Shown here piece by piece: positions 1 to 11,307 of a stretch of 64,000 nt of DNA. The DNA lies in assembly GCF_027595985.1 (NCBI RefSeq), contig NC_073304.1, positions 221,626,500 to 221,690,499 of the forward strand, in the 5' to 3' direction. Numbering within the stretch: the first letter of the stretch is position 1; every line of letters starts with the position of its first letter. The notes under the pieces are model-generated. The model was not told the DNA's origin, did no database searches, and saw nothing but the letters and a program-made list of their open reading frames with translations. The translations under genes and the position numbers were made by a program. The DNA comes from Sorex araneus (lineage: Eukaryota > Chordata > Mammalia > Eulipotyphla > Soricidae).

Positions 1-650
1 CCCCCGGGCGGTTGGGGGCGCAGGGCCGCCCCTCGCCGCGCCGCCGGCTGCTCTTTGTCCGCGACGCGCGGCCCGCCGCGCCCCCTCGCCGCGCCCCCGG
101 CCCGGCCGGGCTCAGCCGAGGTTCGGTGCCCGGGCCGGGGGGTCGCGGGGGGGCGGGGGGCGCCGGGGCCCGCGACGTGCGGCCGCCCGCGGCCGCGTCT
201 CTCCTTTCCCGCGCCGCCAAACTTCGGGCGCTCGGGACGCCGGTGCCCGGCGGGGCCGGGGCTTTCGCGGAGTTGTTGCCCCGCGCCGGGCGTCGGGCTC
301 CGCGGCGCGGCGCGGCGGCGGGCTGCGTGGGTGCGTGGGCTCCCGCGCCCCCGCGCCCCCGCCGAGGGCTCCGGGGTCCCCCCGCCGAGGCGTGTTCCGC
401 AGCGCGGGCTTTGGCGGGCCCGCGTGGTCCCCGGGTGCCCGGGCGGGTGCAGCCGCGGTGCGGCCGTGCGGTGCCGGTGCAGGTGCGCCGAGCCCGCGCC
501 GGGGACTCCCCAGGTACGCCGGCCTCAGTGCGCATCGCCGCTGCGGAAGGGCCCTGCGGCAGAGCGGCGCGCGGCGAGGGCTCGGCTCCCGGGACAGGTG
601 CGGGGCTTCCTCCGGCGGGAAGGCAGGAGGAGCCTCGGTCCCGGGGTTCC
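1..650 (+). promoter_or_regulatory. GJC1: CpG island: GJC1 promoter and probable non-coding first exon
   Basis: The first ~640 bases are extremely GC- and CpG-rich, with several GC boxes (GGGCGG type), and then change abruptly to AT-rich sequence. They lie 27 kb upstream of the connexin-45 coding exon on the same strand. Connexin genes typically have one or more non-coding 5' exons and a single coding exon, so this is the expected promoter position. Candidate splice donors are CAG|GTACGC (after base 513) and CAG|GTGCGG (after base 597). The window edge cuts the island, so the transcription start cannot be fixed. Assignment to GJC1 is inferred from position. A divergent gene to the left could share the island. 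Confidence 0.65.
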
Positions 651-838
651 CACTGGGGATGCGTTGGATCCTGCTTGCGTTTGATGGATTTTTTTTTTTT
701 CTCTTGTGATTGGCCTTGGAGTTGTATCCTGGAAGTTTTTGCTTTGCATTTCTTAGGTGCTATGTAATGGTCTGATTAAAGGAGCATGAAATAATTCTTA
801 TGGGTGAAAGGTGAAAAACTGGAATAAACAAATCTTAG

Positions 839-839
<1 letters not shown>

Positions 840-920
<81 letters not shown>
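840..920. repeat. (GT)n microsatellite
   Basis: About 40 uninterrupted GT dinucleotides, just downstream of the GJC1 CpG island. Z-DNA-prone and probably length-polymorphic. Confidence 0.99.
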
Positions 921-922
<2 letters not shown>

Positions 923-1167
923 ACCAGATCTCTGGGAGGAATGTCAGAGGTGAAGGACATTTTGAAGAGAATACGTGGAAATTTTACGCAGGTTCTCTTT
1001 TTACCGTTTGGTCTGATTTACGTAGGTTAATATTTGATTTAGTATTATTTGCCATTAGTCTTAAACTGTTGAGACACTTTTGTGAAGCGTTTCAGCATCT
1101 TTCTCAAAAGTGAGCGCCTTAGCAGCCTTTTTAGATTGTGAGGCTTTAGTTTGGTTTTCTTCTCTTT

Positions 1168-1308
1168 CTTTCTTTTTTTTTTTTTGGTTTTTGGGCCGTA
1201 TCAGGCGATGCACAGGGGTTACTCCTGGCTCTGCTCTCAACTATCACTCCGGACAGCTGGGGATCCAACCTGCTCGGCTGCATGCAAGGCTGTGCTATTG
1301 CTCCTGTA
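1168..1308 (-). mobile_element. Type I tRNA-SINE, diverged
   Basis: Inverted copy: T-rich start, then GGGGTTACTCCTGGCTCTG and a decayed B box and head. Several internal differences from the younger copies indicate age. Confidence 0.75.
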
Positions 1309-1382
1309 GAACAAAGAACTCTTAACTTTCTATTCCGTTTACAAAGGTTCAACTGAGTGGCCTTTTGGGGAGGAGGGGAGGG

Positions 1383-1520
1383 GCAAACAGGAGCTACTCC
1401 TGTTCAGTGCTTGATGGTCTCTCGTGGTGGTGCAGAGACCATGGGACGCTGGAGATCTAATCCAGGCCTCTAATAGGCAAAGCATGTGCTCAGCCCTTTT
1501 TAAACTCTTCCCCAGCCCTG
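1383..1520 (-). mobile_element. Type I SINE remnant, old
   Basis: Only blocks such as GGGACGCTGGAGATCTAATCC and the GCAAAGCATGTGCTCAG head remain recognisable. Low-confidence old copy. Confidence 0.45.
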
Positions 1521-1721
1521 GGTTGAATTTTAACCTTCAATCTGAAGGATTTAAGAAGTTGGCATGTCTGCAAATGTCACAGTCTTGTATAAGTACTATT
1601 ATGTATTAATAGTTATTTTATATATTTTGGTCAGTTACCCCCAATCCTCCCTATCTGGGATTGCCTACACAATTCGGTCATTGAAATCAGAGAATACAAA
1701 ATATGTCATTAAAATACAAAG

Positions 1722-1723
<2 letters not shown>

Positions 1724-1781
<58 letters not shown>

Positions 1782-1797
1782 TTCGCTCTTGCTCTCG

Positions 1798-1837
<40 letters not shown>

Positions 1838-1925
1838 TTCCCCCTCCCTCCCTCCCTCCCCTCTACCCTTTCTCCCTCTCCTTTTCCTCTCCTCTCTTCC
1901 CTCTTCCCTCCCTCCTCTCTCTCTT
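1724..1925. repeat. (CT)n / CCCT-rich low-complexity tract
   Basis: A long (CT)n run interrupted by GCTTTCGCTCTTGCTCTCGC, followed by CCCT and CTTT tracts. It gives spurious Ser/Leu and Arg/Glu open frames on the two strands. Confidence 0.98.
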
Positions 1926-2058
1926 GTGCCACACCTGGTGGTGCTTAGGGCTTCTCTGTGCTCAGGGATTCCCAAGGACCATATGGGGTGCCAAGGATTG
2001 AACCTCATTAGTCATGAGCAAGCTGAGCACCTTGCCCTCTATACTATTGCTCTGATAG
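1926..2058 (-). mobile_element. Type I SINE, diverged
   Basis: Begins directly after the CT tract with GTGCCACACCTGGTGGTGC and runs through CCATATGGGGTGCC to a decayed head. The CT tract may have expanded from its oligo-T tail. Confidence 0.65.
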
Positions 2059-2401
2059 TATAAAATATTTCTGAACTGTTTAATATTAGCTAAGTCCCAA
2101 CAATTGATTTTCAAGCATTCTACTGTAACTGATGATTTGTGTGCAACTGTAGACCTAGTCATATGTATTGCTGGTCTTACTCTGTTTTATCTGAGCAGTT
2201 TTTTTTCCATAACTCAGAAAATAAGTGGCCAGACGTCCTGGCATAGAGCAGAAGGGTCTCCAGCTTTGCAAACACTGCAGTATCTAAGGGCGCTTGGTTT
2301 ATCTTTCAGACCAGTGGAATGTATTGCCTAGAGATCTTTTTCCTTGAGACAAGCGTGTCATTTCCGTAGATCATTTTTTATTTCTATGAAAGAAGTGTTT
2401 T

Positions 2402-2547
2402 GGGGCCGGAGCGATAGCACAGCGGGTAGGGCGTTTGCCTTGCACTCGGCCAACCTGGGTTCGATCCCTGGCATCCCATATGGTCTTCCCAGCACCGCCA
2501 GGAGTAATTCCTGGGTGCATGAGCCAGGAAGCAAAAAAAAAAAAAAA
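2402..2547 (+). mobile_element. Type I SINE, 3'-deleted
   Basis: Well preserved head (GATAGCACAGCGGGTAGGGCG, GGTTCGATCCC) and body. The segment between GAGCCAGGA and the A tail is deleted. Flanked by the target-site duplication AGTGTTTTG, so it inserted in this short form or was shortened later. Confidence 0.92.
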
Positions 2548-2548
2548 A

Positions 2549-3480
2549 GTGTTTTGTGGAGTGAGGAGTCCTTGCTTTAAGATTCAAATCTTGATCTTGA
2601 AGGCGACATTAGCTGTGGTACCAACACAAAGTTGTTTTGATATCCATTGATACAGAAATTCCCTCCACCCCAAGTGCTTGTGTAGTTTAGGTATGGAACA
2701 GTATGCTGAAGATTGCAAGTGAATACTTTGTGATTTTTATTTTCAAATTGGTTTTAGTTTTAATATGCTAAAAATGTTTAGTGTTGGAGATTACTTAAAA
2801 CCATAAAAACAAATACTGTAGGTTTCAGGAGTGAATTTTGATGTTTCTCTAAAATTGGAATAAATTTTTAAAATCCCAATTTTTAAATTTCTATGAGCAG
2901 TGTTCAAGTTTTAAATAATTATATTTTTATCTGAGAAGTTTTTAAATAATTTTATCATAACAGTTGGACTTAACTTATGACCAAATTTATAGTTTCTAAA
3001 CTGAGTTACAACATTCCTTTTGGGAATGTTGAGAATAAAGTGAATTTCGTTTCTATTTTTAGGGAATTCCCTTTGACTCATTCTTGGACTCAGATTCCAA
3101 GTTGTACATACTTGTATCCGTACCTCACAACTATGGAAATAAATCATTATCAGTTCAGTTAGTGTTTTTTCAATTGCACCTTCCCGTCCACTTCTTTTGT
3201 AGGCTCTTCAGAGAGAGATGCCCCAGCTTGAATTTTATTCCCTTGCATTTCTTTTTGTTTTCTCCTTGCATTTCTTTATACGTGTACTGCATATGTAAAG
3301 ACACTAAGCAGTATTTTCTCATCTAGTCTAACTACAGCTAGAATTGTCTTTATATAGCAAATGTAATCAAGTCACTGATCTGAAAATGTCTGTTTTCCTT
3401 TTAAAGCCTGCAGGCTTTACTTAACAAGGTGTGATCTAATTTTGACTACTTAGACACTCCAACATAGTTTCTTTGTACTT
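2549..3480. other. GJC1 intron, no recognisable feature
   Basis: AT-rich unique-looking DNA. No splice-flanked exon, RNA gene or repeat could be supported on either strand. Confidence 0.6.
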
Positions 3481-3529
3481 CTTTTTTTTAAATGGTAGAG
3501 CCATGCTGATTGAACTCACCCTGCCTTAG

Positions 3530-3676
3530 TCTCTCTTTGAACTGGGGGATTGCTCCTGACTCTGTGCTCAGGGATCACTCCTGTCAGTGCTCAAGAGACC
3601 TTATGTGATGACAGGGATTGAGCCAGTATCGGCAGCATGCAAGGCCAAGTGCCTGACCCCTGTTCTGTTGCCTTCC
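3530..3676 (-). mobile_element. Type I SINE, old
   Basis: GGGATTGCTCCTGACTCTGTGC, CAGGGATCACTCCTG and CAGGGATTGAGCC identify an old inverted copy. Confidence 0.6.
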
Positions 3677-4435
3677 TCGCCCGTTCTCTGAAGGTTTAAA
3701 GCTCAGCCAGGGTCCTTTGTACCTGCTGGGGCTAATCCCTCTGCCTGGAAAGCATCTCCTCCTGCTTTAGGACCTGCTCAAATATCATTTCTCCAGAGCC
3801 TTCTGATCATCCTAGATTTTTCTGATCTTCCTAGATTAGGGATTAGTTCTTTCTGGATTTGCTTATCCTACCAGCTGTACTATCTCTCCAGGTCCTGAAG
3901 ATTAGTTTTTCTTGGACATACCTAGTTCTAATATGACATACCTAGTCATTCCCTGCACACCCTTTTGTAGGGTTTATTGCAATTCTAATTAATTTGATTA
4001 CATGTAAATGCTTCTCCCCCACACACACCACCACCGTTACTGTCTCTGTTGGGTAGTTCTGTCTCCCAGCACCTACCTTACAGTTGATTTATGTGTTCAG
4101 CACAGCAACTTGAGTGCTTACTGCTTTCCTTTTTATTTGTAGCAACTGGTTATAGTGAAGGACTCTGACAAAGATTTGTTCTTCTAACTAGAGACCTTAT
4201 TATGTCCTCATCGTTGGTCTTATATGGCAATACCAGACTAAATCCTAGGTAAATACTTAATGATGCAGACTTACTAATAACAGTGATCTGATGAGTCTTG
4301 AGCAGGTTTAGTAGACCAAAGCTCCTGTAATCCCTTAGGAGGTATTTGCACAACGGGGATTATTGCCTGCTAGGGGGATAGTCACTCATAGGCTAAGGCA
4401 GGCTAATGGATAAAGAACTTGAAGATAGGGCGGGA
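3677..4435. other. GJC1 intron, no recognisable feature
   Basis: Unique-looking intronic DNA. Short open frames here lack codon structure or splice context. Confidence 0.6.
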
Positions 4436-4445
4436 GGGGGGGCAT

Positions 4446-4606
4446 TGGGGCCATACTGGGTGGTGCTCAGAGCTTACTTCTAGCTCTGTGTTCAGGGATC
4501 ATTCCTGGCAGGGCTTCTGGGACCACATGGGGTACTGGGGATAGGACTTGGGTTGGCTGCGTGCAAGGCAAGTGCCCTACTTGCTGTGCTATCTCTCCAG
4601 TGCCTG
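4446..4606 (-). mobile_element. Type I SINE, diverged
   Basis: Inverted copy with GGGTGGTGCTCAGAGC, GGGACCACATGGGG and GTGCAAGGCAAGTGCCCTAC. The two-base-different partner 50 bp downstream is much younger. Confidence 0.75.
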
Positions 4607-4648
4607 AAGATTAGGTTTTCTTTGATATACCTAGTTCTAATTGTATTT

Positions 4649-4821
4649 TTTTTTTTTGCTTTTTGGGTCACACCCAGCAATGCACAGGGGTCACTCCTGG
4701 CTCATGCACTCAGGAATCACCCCTGGCGGTGCTCAGGGGACCATATGGGATGCTGGGATTTGAACCCGCGTCGGCCGCGTGCAAGGCAAACACCCTACCG
4801 GCTGTGCTATCACTCCAGCCC
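4649..4821 (-). mobile_element. Type I SINE, young
   Basis: Near-complete inverted copy from oligo-T to CCAGCCCC. Flanked by a clear target-site duplication TCTAATTGTATTT on both sides, indicating target-primed insertion. Confidence 0.95.
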
Positions 4822-4870
4822 CTCTAATTGTATTTTTTAATTTTTAAAATTTTAATGTTTCATTGGGCGG

Positions 4871-5119
4871 TTGGGCTGGAGCGAAAGCACAGCGGGTAGG
4901 GCGTTTGCCTTGCACGTGGCCGACCTGGGTTCGATTCCTCTGTCCCTCTCAGAGAGCCTGACAAGCTACCAAGAGTATCTTGCCCACACAGCAGAGCCTG
5001 GCAAGCTACCCATGGTGTATCCGATATGCCAGAAACAGTAACAACAAGTCTCACAATGGAGACGTTACTGGTGCCTGCTTGAGCAAATCAGTGAGCAGTG
5101 GGATGACAGCGATACAGTG
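4871..5119 (+). mobile_element. Type II SINE (tRNA head + RTE-like body, no poly(A))
   Basis: The tRNA-like head (GCACAGCGGGTAGGGCG; GGTTCGATTCC) is the same as in type I. After the B box it changes to a different body: CCCTCTCAGAGAGCC, the repeat AGAGCCTG.CAAGCTAC twice, AACAGTAACAACAAGTCTCA and GGAGACGTTACTGGTGCC. It ends GATACAGTGA without poly(A). Flanking duplication TTGGGCG(G/A)TTG supports a real insertion. Confidence 0.9.
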
Positions 5120-5134
5120 ATTGGGCGATTGCTT

Positions 5135-5222
5135 GAGTTATACCTGGTGGTATTCGCAGGCTGTTATTCCTGGTTCAGTGCTGGAGGGACAATGTGATGC
5201 CAGGAATTGAACCAGGCTTGCC
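5135..5222 (-). mobile_element. Type I SINE fragment, old
   Basis: Fragment with TTATACCTGGTGGTATTCGC and CCAGGAATTGAACCAGGC. Head missing. Confidence 0.5.
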
Positions 5223-5301
5223 TCAAAATAAAACAGAACAAAAGCTTACCTGTTTTAGGGAGCAGAGAATGTATTGTGCATACGTTGTATATAGATGTAA
5301 A

Positions 5302-5468
5302 TGGGCCAGCAAGAATACAGTATGTAAGGCATTTGTTTTGTATGCTGCCAACCTGGGTTTGATCCCTGGCACACATTCCTTTGAGCACTGCCAGGAGTGG
5401 TCTGTGAGCACAGAGCCAGGAGTAAGCCCTGAAGCATTGCCAGGTGTGGCCCCTCCCCCACAAAAAAA
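5302..5468 (+). mobile_element. Type I SINE, diverged
   Basis: Full-length but old: GGGTTTGATCCCTGGCAC B-box region, GAGCACTGCCAGGAGTGG, tail after CAGGTGTGGCCCC. Confidence 0.85.
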
Positions 5469-5501
5469 GGTATAAAATATGCAGTTAAAGTTATCCACTA
5501 A

Positions 5502-5674
5502 GGGGCTAGAGCAATAGCACAACGGGTAAGGGCGTTTGCCTTGCACGCGGCCGACCCAGATTCGATTCCCAGCATCCCATATGGTCCCTTGAGCACCGCC
5601 AGGAGTGATTCCTGAGTGCAGAGCCAGGAGTAACCCCTGTGCATTGCCAGGTGTGACCCCAAAAAAAAAAAAAA
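5502..5674 (+). mobile_element. Type I SINE, young full-length
   Basis: Complete copy GGGGCTAGAGC ... GTGACCCC plus A tail. Flanked by a perfect 14-bp target-site duplication AAGTTATCCACTAA. Inserted in the same orientation as the old copy just upstream. Confidence 0.97.
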
Positions 5675-5818
5675 AAGTTATCCACTAATTTTTTGTTCCT
5701 GTAAAGGAATTACTGCTTGCCTTTTTGTGTGAATTCTTTCAGAATTTATGTCCTACATGGATTTATGCATAACCATATGCTCGATGCATACTGTTTACAA
5801 CCTGAAATTTTCACTGAT

Positions 5819-5997
5819 TTTTTTTTTTTTTGGCTTTTTGTGTCACACCTGGCAATGCTCGGGGGTTACTCCTGGCTTTGCACTCCGGAATTACTCCTGG
5901 TATTGCTCAGGGAGCCATATGGGATGCCAGGGAGTGAACCCTTGTGGACCGTGTGCAAGACAGATGCCCTATCCACTGTACTATCACTCCAGCCCCA
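5819..5997 (-). mobile_element. Type I SINE
   Basis: Complete inverted copy with oligo-T start and CCAGCCCC end. CACTGAT flanks both ends. Confidence 0.93.
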
Positions 5998-6355
5998 CTG
6001 ATGCATTTTTGTTTGTTTAAGATTATCACAGGTAAAACTGTCTCATTCTCCACTTGCATCCCTGCCCCACCCACCGCCATGGCTGTTTTTGAAGTGGCCA
6101 CATGTGGCTGCGGTGCCAGTCAGGGCTTGTACTGAGGCTCACACAGTTCCAGCTGCAGCGCTTCTACCTGTGCTCAGAAAGGGCCCCACTTGTCTCGTGG
6201 TGGTGCTCAGCACATCCTGGCTGCAGTGCTCACGCGCTTGCAACACTGTCGGTGGTGGTGCGCACACCATTTACTGTCACTGTGCTACTGATTCAGTCCC
6301 CGAGATTCTCAGTATTTGACCTCTCTGAAATTTAAAGATACATATTTATTTATTG

Positions 6356-6604
6356 GACTGGAGCGATAGCACAGTGGGTAGGGCGTTTCCTTGCACACAG
6401 CCGGCCCGGGTTAGATTCCTTCGTCCCTCTTGAAGAGCCCGTCAAGCTACCAAGAGTATCCCGCCCGCACGGCAGAGCCTGGCAAACTACCCATGGCATA
6501 TTTGATATGCCAAAAACAGTAACAAGTCTCACAATGGAGACGTTACTGGTGCTTGCTCGAGCAAATCGATGAGCAACGGGATGACAGTGCTACAGTGCAG
6601 TGCT
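6356..6604 (+). mobile_element. Type II SINE
   Basis: Head GGACTGGAGCGATAGCACAG joined to the type II body. It ends GACAGTGCTACAGTGCAGTGCT with no A tail. The AT-rich duplication TATTTATTTATT lies on both sides. Confidence 0.92.
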
Positions 6605-6629
6605 ATATTTATTTATTAATTAATTTTGT

Positions 6630-6745
6630 TTTGGAGCTACACCCAGCAGTGCTTAGGGGACACTCCAGGGATCAATATACAAGGGACCGTATACAAGGCA
6701 AAAGACTTACCTTCTATACTATCTATCCAGCTCAGAACTTTTTTT
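6630..6745 (-). mobile_element. Type I SINE fragment, old
   Basis: GGAGCTACACCCAGCAGTGC start and a decayed head CTATACTATCTATCCAGC. Internal deletions. Confidence 0.55.
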
Positions 6746-6783
6746 TTTCACGTGACTATCCAATATTCAGATGGCTGTCCCAT

Positions 6784-6942
6784 AGCGTTTGCTGGGGCAG
6801 AGCAGTTGCCAAACCACATGGGGCTCAGGGACTAGTTCTGTGCTCAAGAGTGGCTCTGGCAGTACTCAAGGACCATGTGTGGTGCTACGTTTGGTGGAAT
6901 GCAAAACACGTTGCCTTTACTTTGTATTATCTCTTCAGCCCT
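6784..6942 (-). mobile_element. Type I SINE, old
   Basis: Recognisable through CTCAAGGACCATGTGTGGTGC and a head reading ATTATCTCTTCAGCCC. Confidence 0.5.
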
Positions 6943-6967
6943 CATTTATTTTCTTATTATTGTTATT

Positions 6968-7115
6968 TTTTTTTGGTCTAGAACCACACCCAAAGATGCT
7001 CAGGGGTCACACCTGGCTTTGTGCTCAGAGGCCATACCTGGTGGTGCTTGGAGTTCATAGGCAGTGCCAGGTTTTAGCCACATGCTAGGACAGCACCTTA
7101 ACCATTGTACTAGCT
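6968..7115 (-). mobile_element. Type I SINE, old
   Basis: GAACCACACCCAAAGATGCTC start, then GTGGTGCTTGG and a decayed head. Confidence 0.55.
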
Positions 7116-7297
7116 CTATACATCTCTCCCTGTCCCCATGTATTGAATTATTTTATCCTTTTTCCCCCATTGATTTGAAATTCCACCTTTATCTTATTAA
7201 ATTTCTAGATGTACTTGAATCTTCTGAACTTTCTCTTCTATGCCATTGATCTGTTCATCTTTTTGCCACTGTCATCCTTTAAAATTAATGTAAAGGT

Positions 7298-7478
7298 GGG
7301 GCTGGATCGATAGTACAGCGGGTAGGGTGTTTGCCTTGCATGTAGCCGACCCGGGTTCGCTCCCCAGTATCCCATATATGGCCCCTGAGCACCGCCAGGA
7401 GTTATTCTTGAGTGCAAAGCCAGGAGTAACCCCTGTGCATTGCCGAGTGTGACCCCAAAAGAAAAAATATATATATAA
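7298..7478 (+). mobile_element. Type I SINE
   Basis: Full-length; A tail mutated to AAAAGAAAAAATATATATA. B box altered to GGTTCGCTCCC, which would weaken TFIIIC binding. Confidence 0.93.
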
Positions 7479-7640
7479 GGGGACTGGAGTGATAGTACAG
7501 TGGGTAGGGTGCTTACCTTGTATGCAGTCTGTCTGGGTTGCATCTCTGGCACCACATATGGTCCCTTGAGTACCACTAGGCGTGATCCCTGAGTACAGAG
7601 CCAGGACTAACCCGTGGCCTAACCTCTTCCCCTCGAAAAT
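7479..7640 (+). mobile_element. Type I SINE, diverged
   Basis: Begins exactly where the previous copy's tail ends, giving a head-to-tail pair. B box decayed; tail replaced by CCCCTCGAAAA. Confidence 0.85.
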
Positions 7641-7825
7641 GTTTTTGATGAAAGAGGCCATAACTGCTTTTGTGAAAGGGAATATGTTGTCTGTCTAGTT
7701 TAAATAGCTTGCTTTGACCACACATTCCAGCTCAGTAGTAAGTTTTTTCATAATTTTTATTTGTTATAGGTTGAGCAGTTCAAATAGATGTGCACATCTT
7801 AGATTCATTTTGAAAGGAAGGCATT

Positions 7826-7968
7826 TTTTGCTTTGTTTTGGGGCCGCACCTGGCTCTGTGCTCAGGGATCACTCCTGGAGGTGCTTGGGGGCAGATGGGG
7901 TACCAGCGATTACACCCAGTCAGCCTCATGAAGACAAGCGCCCTCCCTGCTCTGCTCTCTCTGACTCC
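7826..7968 (-). mobile_element. Type I SINE, diverged
   Basis: TTTTGGGGCCGCACCTGGC start, CAGGGATCACTCCTGGAGG, decayed head. Confidence 0.7.
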
Positions 7969-8366
7969 CACAAGGAAGGGCTTTTGAATTCGGAAAAATC
8001 AGAATTTGGAGTATTTCAGTTCTGTTAAATAAATTTTATATCTGTAACCATTGTATCCTGTTATTCTTGAACTCGGAAAAGACAGGAGGATTACAAGATT
8101 ATATCTATGATTTGAGATACATCTTGGGAGGAAAAACTATATACACATAATTAGCAAAGCATTCTACTGAATAGATTTATTTTGGTTACAAGTTAATTAT
8201 AATACCAAATTCCATGAGAAAACTTAAAGCAGTCTTAACATTTGAACCCCAGGTAGACTGCTCTTAATAGAAGCTTCATTTACTATTGATTTTTATATTA
8301 TTTTACCTTAGAAAAAAAATTTTTGCCTTAGTGACTGGAAATTACTTATATATTAGTGTTCTTTAT

Positions 8367-8525
8367 TTTTGGACCAGATCTTCAGTGCTCAAGGCTTATT
8401 CCTGGCGCTGTGCTCAGGGATCACTCCTGGTGGGCTTGGGAGACCGTTTGGGATGCTGGGGATTGAACCCAAATAGGCCACCTGCAAGACCAGTGTCTTA
8501 TCCTGCTGTACTGTCACTCTGGCCC
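8367..8525 (-). mobile_element. Type I SINE, diverged
   Basis: CAGGGATCACTCCTGGTGGG, GGGATGCTGGGGATTGAACCC and CTGTCACTCTGGCCC identify it. Confidence 0.8.
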
Positions 8526-9650
8526 TTAGTGTCATTTTTTCAGACATAAACATGGAGATAGATCTGTGGTCTTCTCCACCAGTCTATAGAACTGGGGCCC
8601 ATCTGTAGGTGTAGGAAGGTTGAGAACCACTCATTTACTTTCTTGCTTGTAACTGCCACATAGCTCCTATGCAGGACAGGGCCTGGCATAAAGGTTGAAG
8701 ATGCTGATTTAAATTCTAGTTTAGTTGAGCTTCATAATTTTAAAGTAATAGATTATTTTGGTTTAAAAAATCCACCTAGGATATTAACATTTGGTATTTT
8801 CTCTAGGGAGATATATCTCTGGCTTATATTGAATCTCATGGGTGTATTCTTATCCCAACAGAAGAATCCTTGATATGAAGGAGAGAAAATGAAGTGGAGA
8901 GATTAGGACAGGAAGTATGAGTTTTAAAACATTTTCACATGTCAAGTAAACATTTAATAGAACTCAATCTTAATGGAGACTGGTAAGTCTTTGATAGCTG
9001 TTTTAATAATTTCTCAAATAAAGGTAACTTTTCTAAGTACTCAATGTTAGCAGTAAACAGCAAGTAGCAATGGCAGTAACTGTTTTTTAAAGAGATTATT
9101 GGATATATTAATTTTCTGTGTTACTTTGGACCATTTTATAGAGTCTCCAAAGGGATGAGAAGAGCAGCATTATGATACTAAGCTGCTATAGAAGAGAGCA
9201 CTACTGTCTTTTGAAATTAAGGACTATCCTCTAGACTCACCATCTGTGTACTATTTCACTCGAGCAGAGTTTTGTGTAAGTTCTGCCTTGGACCCTCTAA
9301 TGCAAAGGGATATAATAACTGTACTGAAGATTCAATGAGATAGTCAAACTTCTCTGCGACATTTTGCTAGGTCTTTATAAGTGTATGCAAGCTTTATGAA
9401 ATTTATACCCCAAAGTACTTTAAAAATTTCACTTGGCTTTAATAAAACATTGCAAAGTTCCGTTTAGTTGTTGTTAATAAGCATGTTTATTATAGAAAAT
9501 ATTAAAAAGTAAATAGAGGAATTGTTTGCAGCCCACTGTTAATGTTGATGTACTTCCGCTCAGGCATATTATGATAGTTTTTTTGTTTATGTCCTTACTA
9601 CAGAGGGCCCTTATCCCAAATCATGAATGTTTTTTAAATATGGTCACTGA
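8526..9650. other. SINE-free intron segment
   Basis: 1.1 kb of AT-rich DNA without SINEs in an otherwise saturated intron. No coding or RNA gene is visible. Confidence 0.6.
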
Positions 9651-9835
9651 GAAGGGGCTGAGAAGGTTGTTATAGGCTTGGAGATTTGTAGAATGCAGAA
9701 GCCTTAGGTTTGATTTCTGGCCCCAAATTAGATAAGTGTTTTAAAGACTCCAGTAAATATTGCCACAGTGTCTTCCAAAACAGCCCTGACTATCAGTGTA
9801 TGATAGTGTGTTTGGGGCAAGTTTTGTGTTACGGT

Positions 9836-10008
9836 GGCGCTGCAAAGATAGTACAGAAGGTAGGGCACTTGCTTGGCACACAGCTGACCTGCGTTTGATT
9901 CCTGGCACTCCACAGTCCTGCTATTCCTGCTTGGAGTCATCCCTGAGTGCAAAGCCAGGAGTAACCCCTGAGCACCATTTAGCCTGCCCCCACCCCAAAA
10001 TAAAATGT
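9836..10008 (+). mobile_element. Type I SINE, diverged
   Basis: AAAGATAGTACAGAAGGTAGGGC head, GTTTGATTCCTGGCAC, GAGTGCAAAGCCAGGAGTAA body, CCCCAAAATAAAA tail. Confidence 0.8.
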
Positions 10009-10047
10009 ATTGTGGAGCTAGTATTGTGCATTTATTGTTCATAGGGG

Positions 10048-10208
10048 ATTGGGCCATACCTTGCGGTGCTCTAGGGGTTACTCTTGGCTCTGTCCTCTGG
10101 GGTCACTCCTGGTACTGCTGAGGGGGACCATTTGGTGCTAGCAATAGAACTAGGGTTGGCCTCACGCAAAGCAGACCCCATACACCCAGCACTGTCTCTC
10201 TACTCCTG
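10048..10208 (-). mobile_element. Type I SINE, old
   Basis: GGGCCATACCTTGCGGTGCTC start, GGGTCACTCCTGGTACTGC, head decayed. Confidence 0.65.
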
Positions 10209-10251
10209 TACATTTATTTTCTCTTAGACATATTTGTTTTCCTTTTTTGTT

Positions 10252-10418
10252 TGCTGGTTTTTGGGGCAAACCTAGCTGTGCTCAGGTCTTACCCCAGGCT
10301 CTGGGCTCAGGAATTGCTCCTGGTGGGCTCAGGGGACCGTATGGTGTGCCGGGGATCAGATCCAGGTCAGCTGCATGCAAGGCAAGTACCCTACCCGCTG
10401 TGCTACTGCTCCGGCCCC
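10252..10418 (-). mobile_element. Type I SINE
   Basis: Complete inverted copy ending TGCTACTGCTCCGGCCCC. Moderately diverged. Confidence 0.88.
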
Positions 10419-10419
10419 A

Positions 10420-11095
10420 TGTTCATTTTCTTAGACTAATTATTGTTCATGTACTTAGTTTCTTTTTTACAAGAAGACAGTACCACTTATGATGGTTTGA
10501 GAATGAATGCATTATACCAGGTTCCCCATACTTCTCCAGCTGGTTTCCGAAGGTTCTTACATTCAAATAGAATGGCTTTTTGCCAGCACAAATTGACACT
10601 TCAACCCACAATGGTGTGTTTTGTTTCCTTGTTGGTAATAGAGCCAAGATTTCAAACTACTTTCTCTACTTGGTTTTTATAATTTGACTCACAAAATTAT
10701 ATTTTGTGCTACTAAAATATTTTCCATAGCCAAGAGCTCTTTTGAAAACAAGTTTTGTTTTCATGTTTGTAATACATAGATTACTGTTTGCTAGTACCGT
10801 AATGCTTTTGCTTAGAAATTGTCACTAGCTAGTTATTAAACATCTATTATCGCTCATGCAGAATTAACTTCCACTTAAAACGTTCCAGTTAAACAAAACT
10901 TCATTGTAAACCCTCTAATTGATTCCTTGTCTCTGCACATAAAGCAGTCTCATTCAGAAGTATGAGTCACTAGTACAATTCTAAGTGAGTTGCTCAGCGC
11001 GTGAGGGAGGATACCCAGATAGAAGATTGAAATATTTTAGGTTAGTCCAACCACCCAGTTTGGGGGTGACTAGGAAATGCCCTTTTGAAAATTTG
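10420..11095. other. GJC1 intron, no recognisable feature
   Basis: AT-rich, no repeat or exon evidence. Confidence 0.55.
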
Positions 11096-11099
11096 ACTC

Positions 11100-11270
11100 T
11101 TAGTTTTTGTTTTGGGGCCACATGTGGTGCTCAGAGGCTTCTTTCTCTGTGTCTCCGTGATAGAGTGACTGCAGTGCCTGGGGTTGGGCCTGGGGCCCCT
11201 CCAGGAGTGGGAGTACAGTGTACTGTGTGTTTTCAGTGCAGTGATTGTACTCAAACCCTTTAAGCTATTT
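11100..11270 (-). mobile_element. Type I SINE remnant, old
   Basis: TTTGGGGCCACATGTGGTGC start. The rest is strongly decayed. Confidence 0.4.
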
Positions 11271-11307
11271 CCTGGGTCCTTCATATGTTATTTTAATTTT
11301 TTGTCTC

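Noticed and set aside
12-767. 251-codon open frame in the left CpG island, plus overlapping frames
   Set aside because: Pro/Arg/Gly/Ala-biased translation typical of CpG-island DNA, overlapping frames on all phases, no known family; fits a non-coding first exon.
4880-4940. tRNA gene-like A and B boxes (here and in ~90 other places)
   Set aside because: The heads lack a complete cloverleaf, continue into a constant body and are flanked by target-site duplications; they are SINEs.
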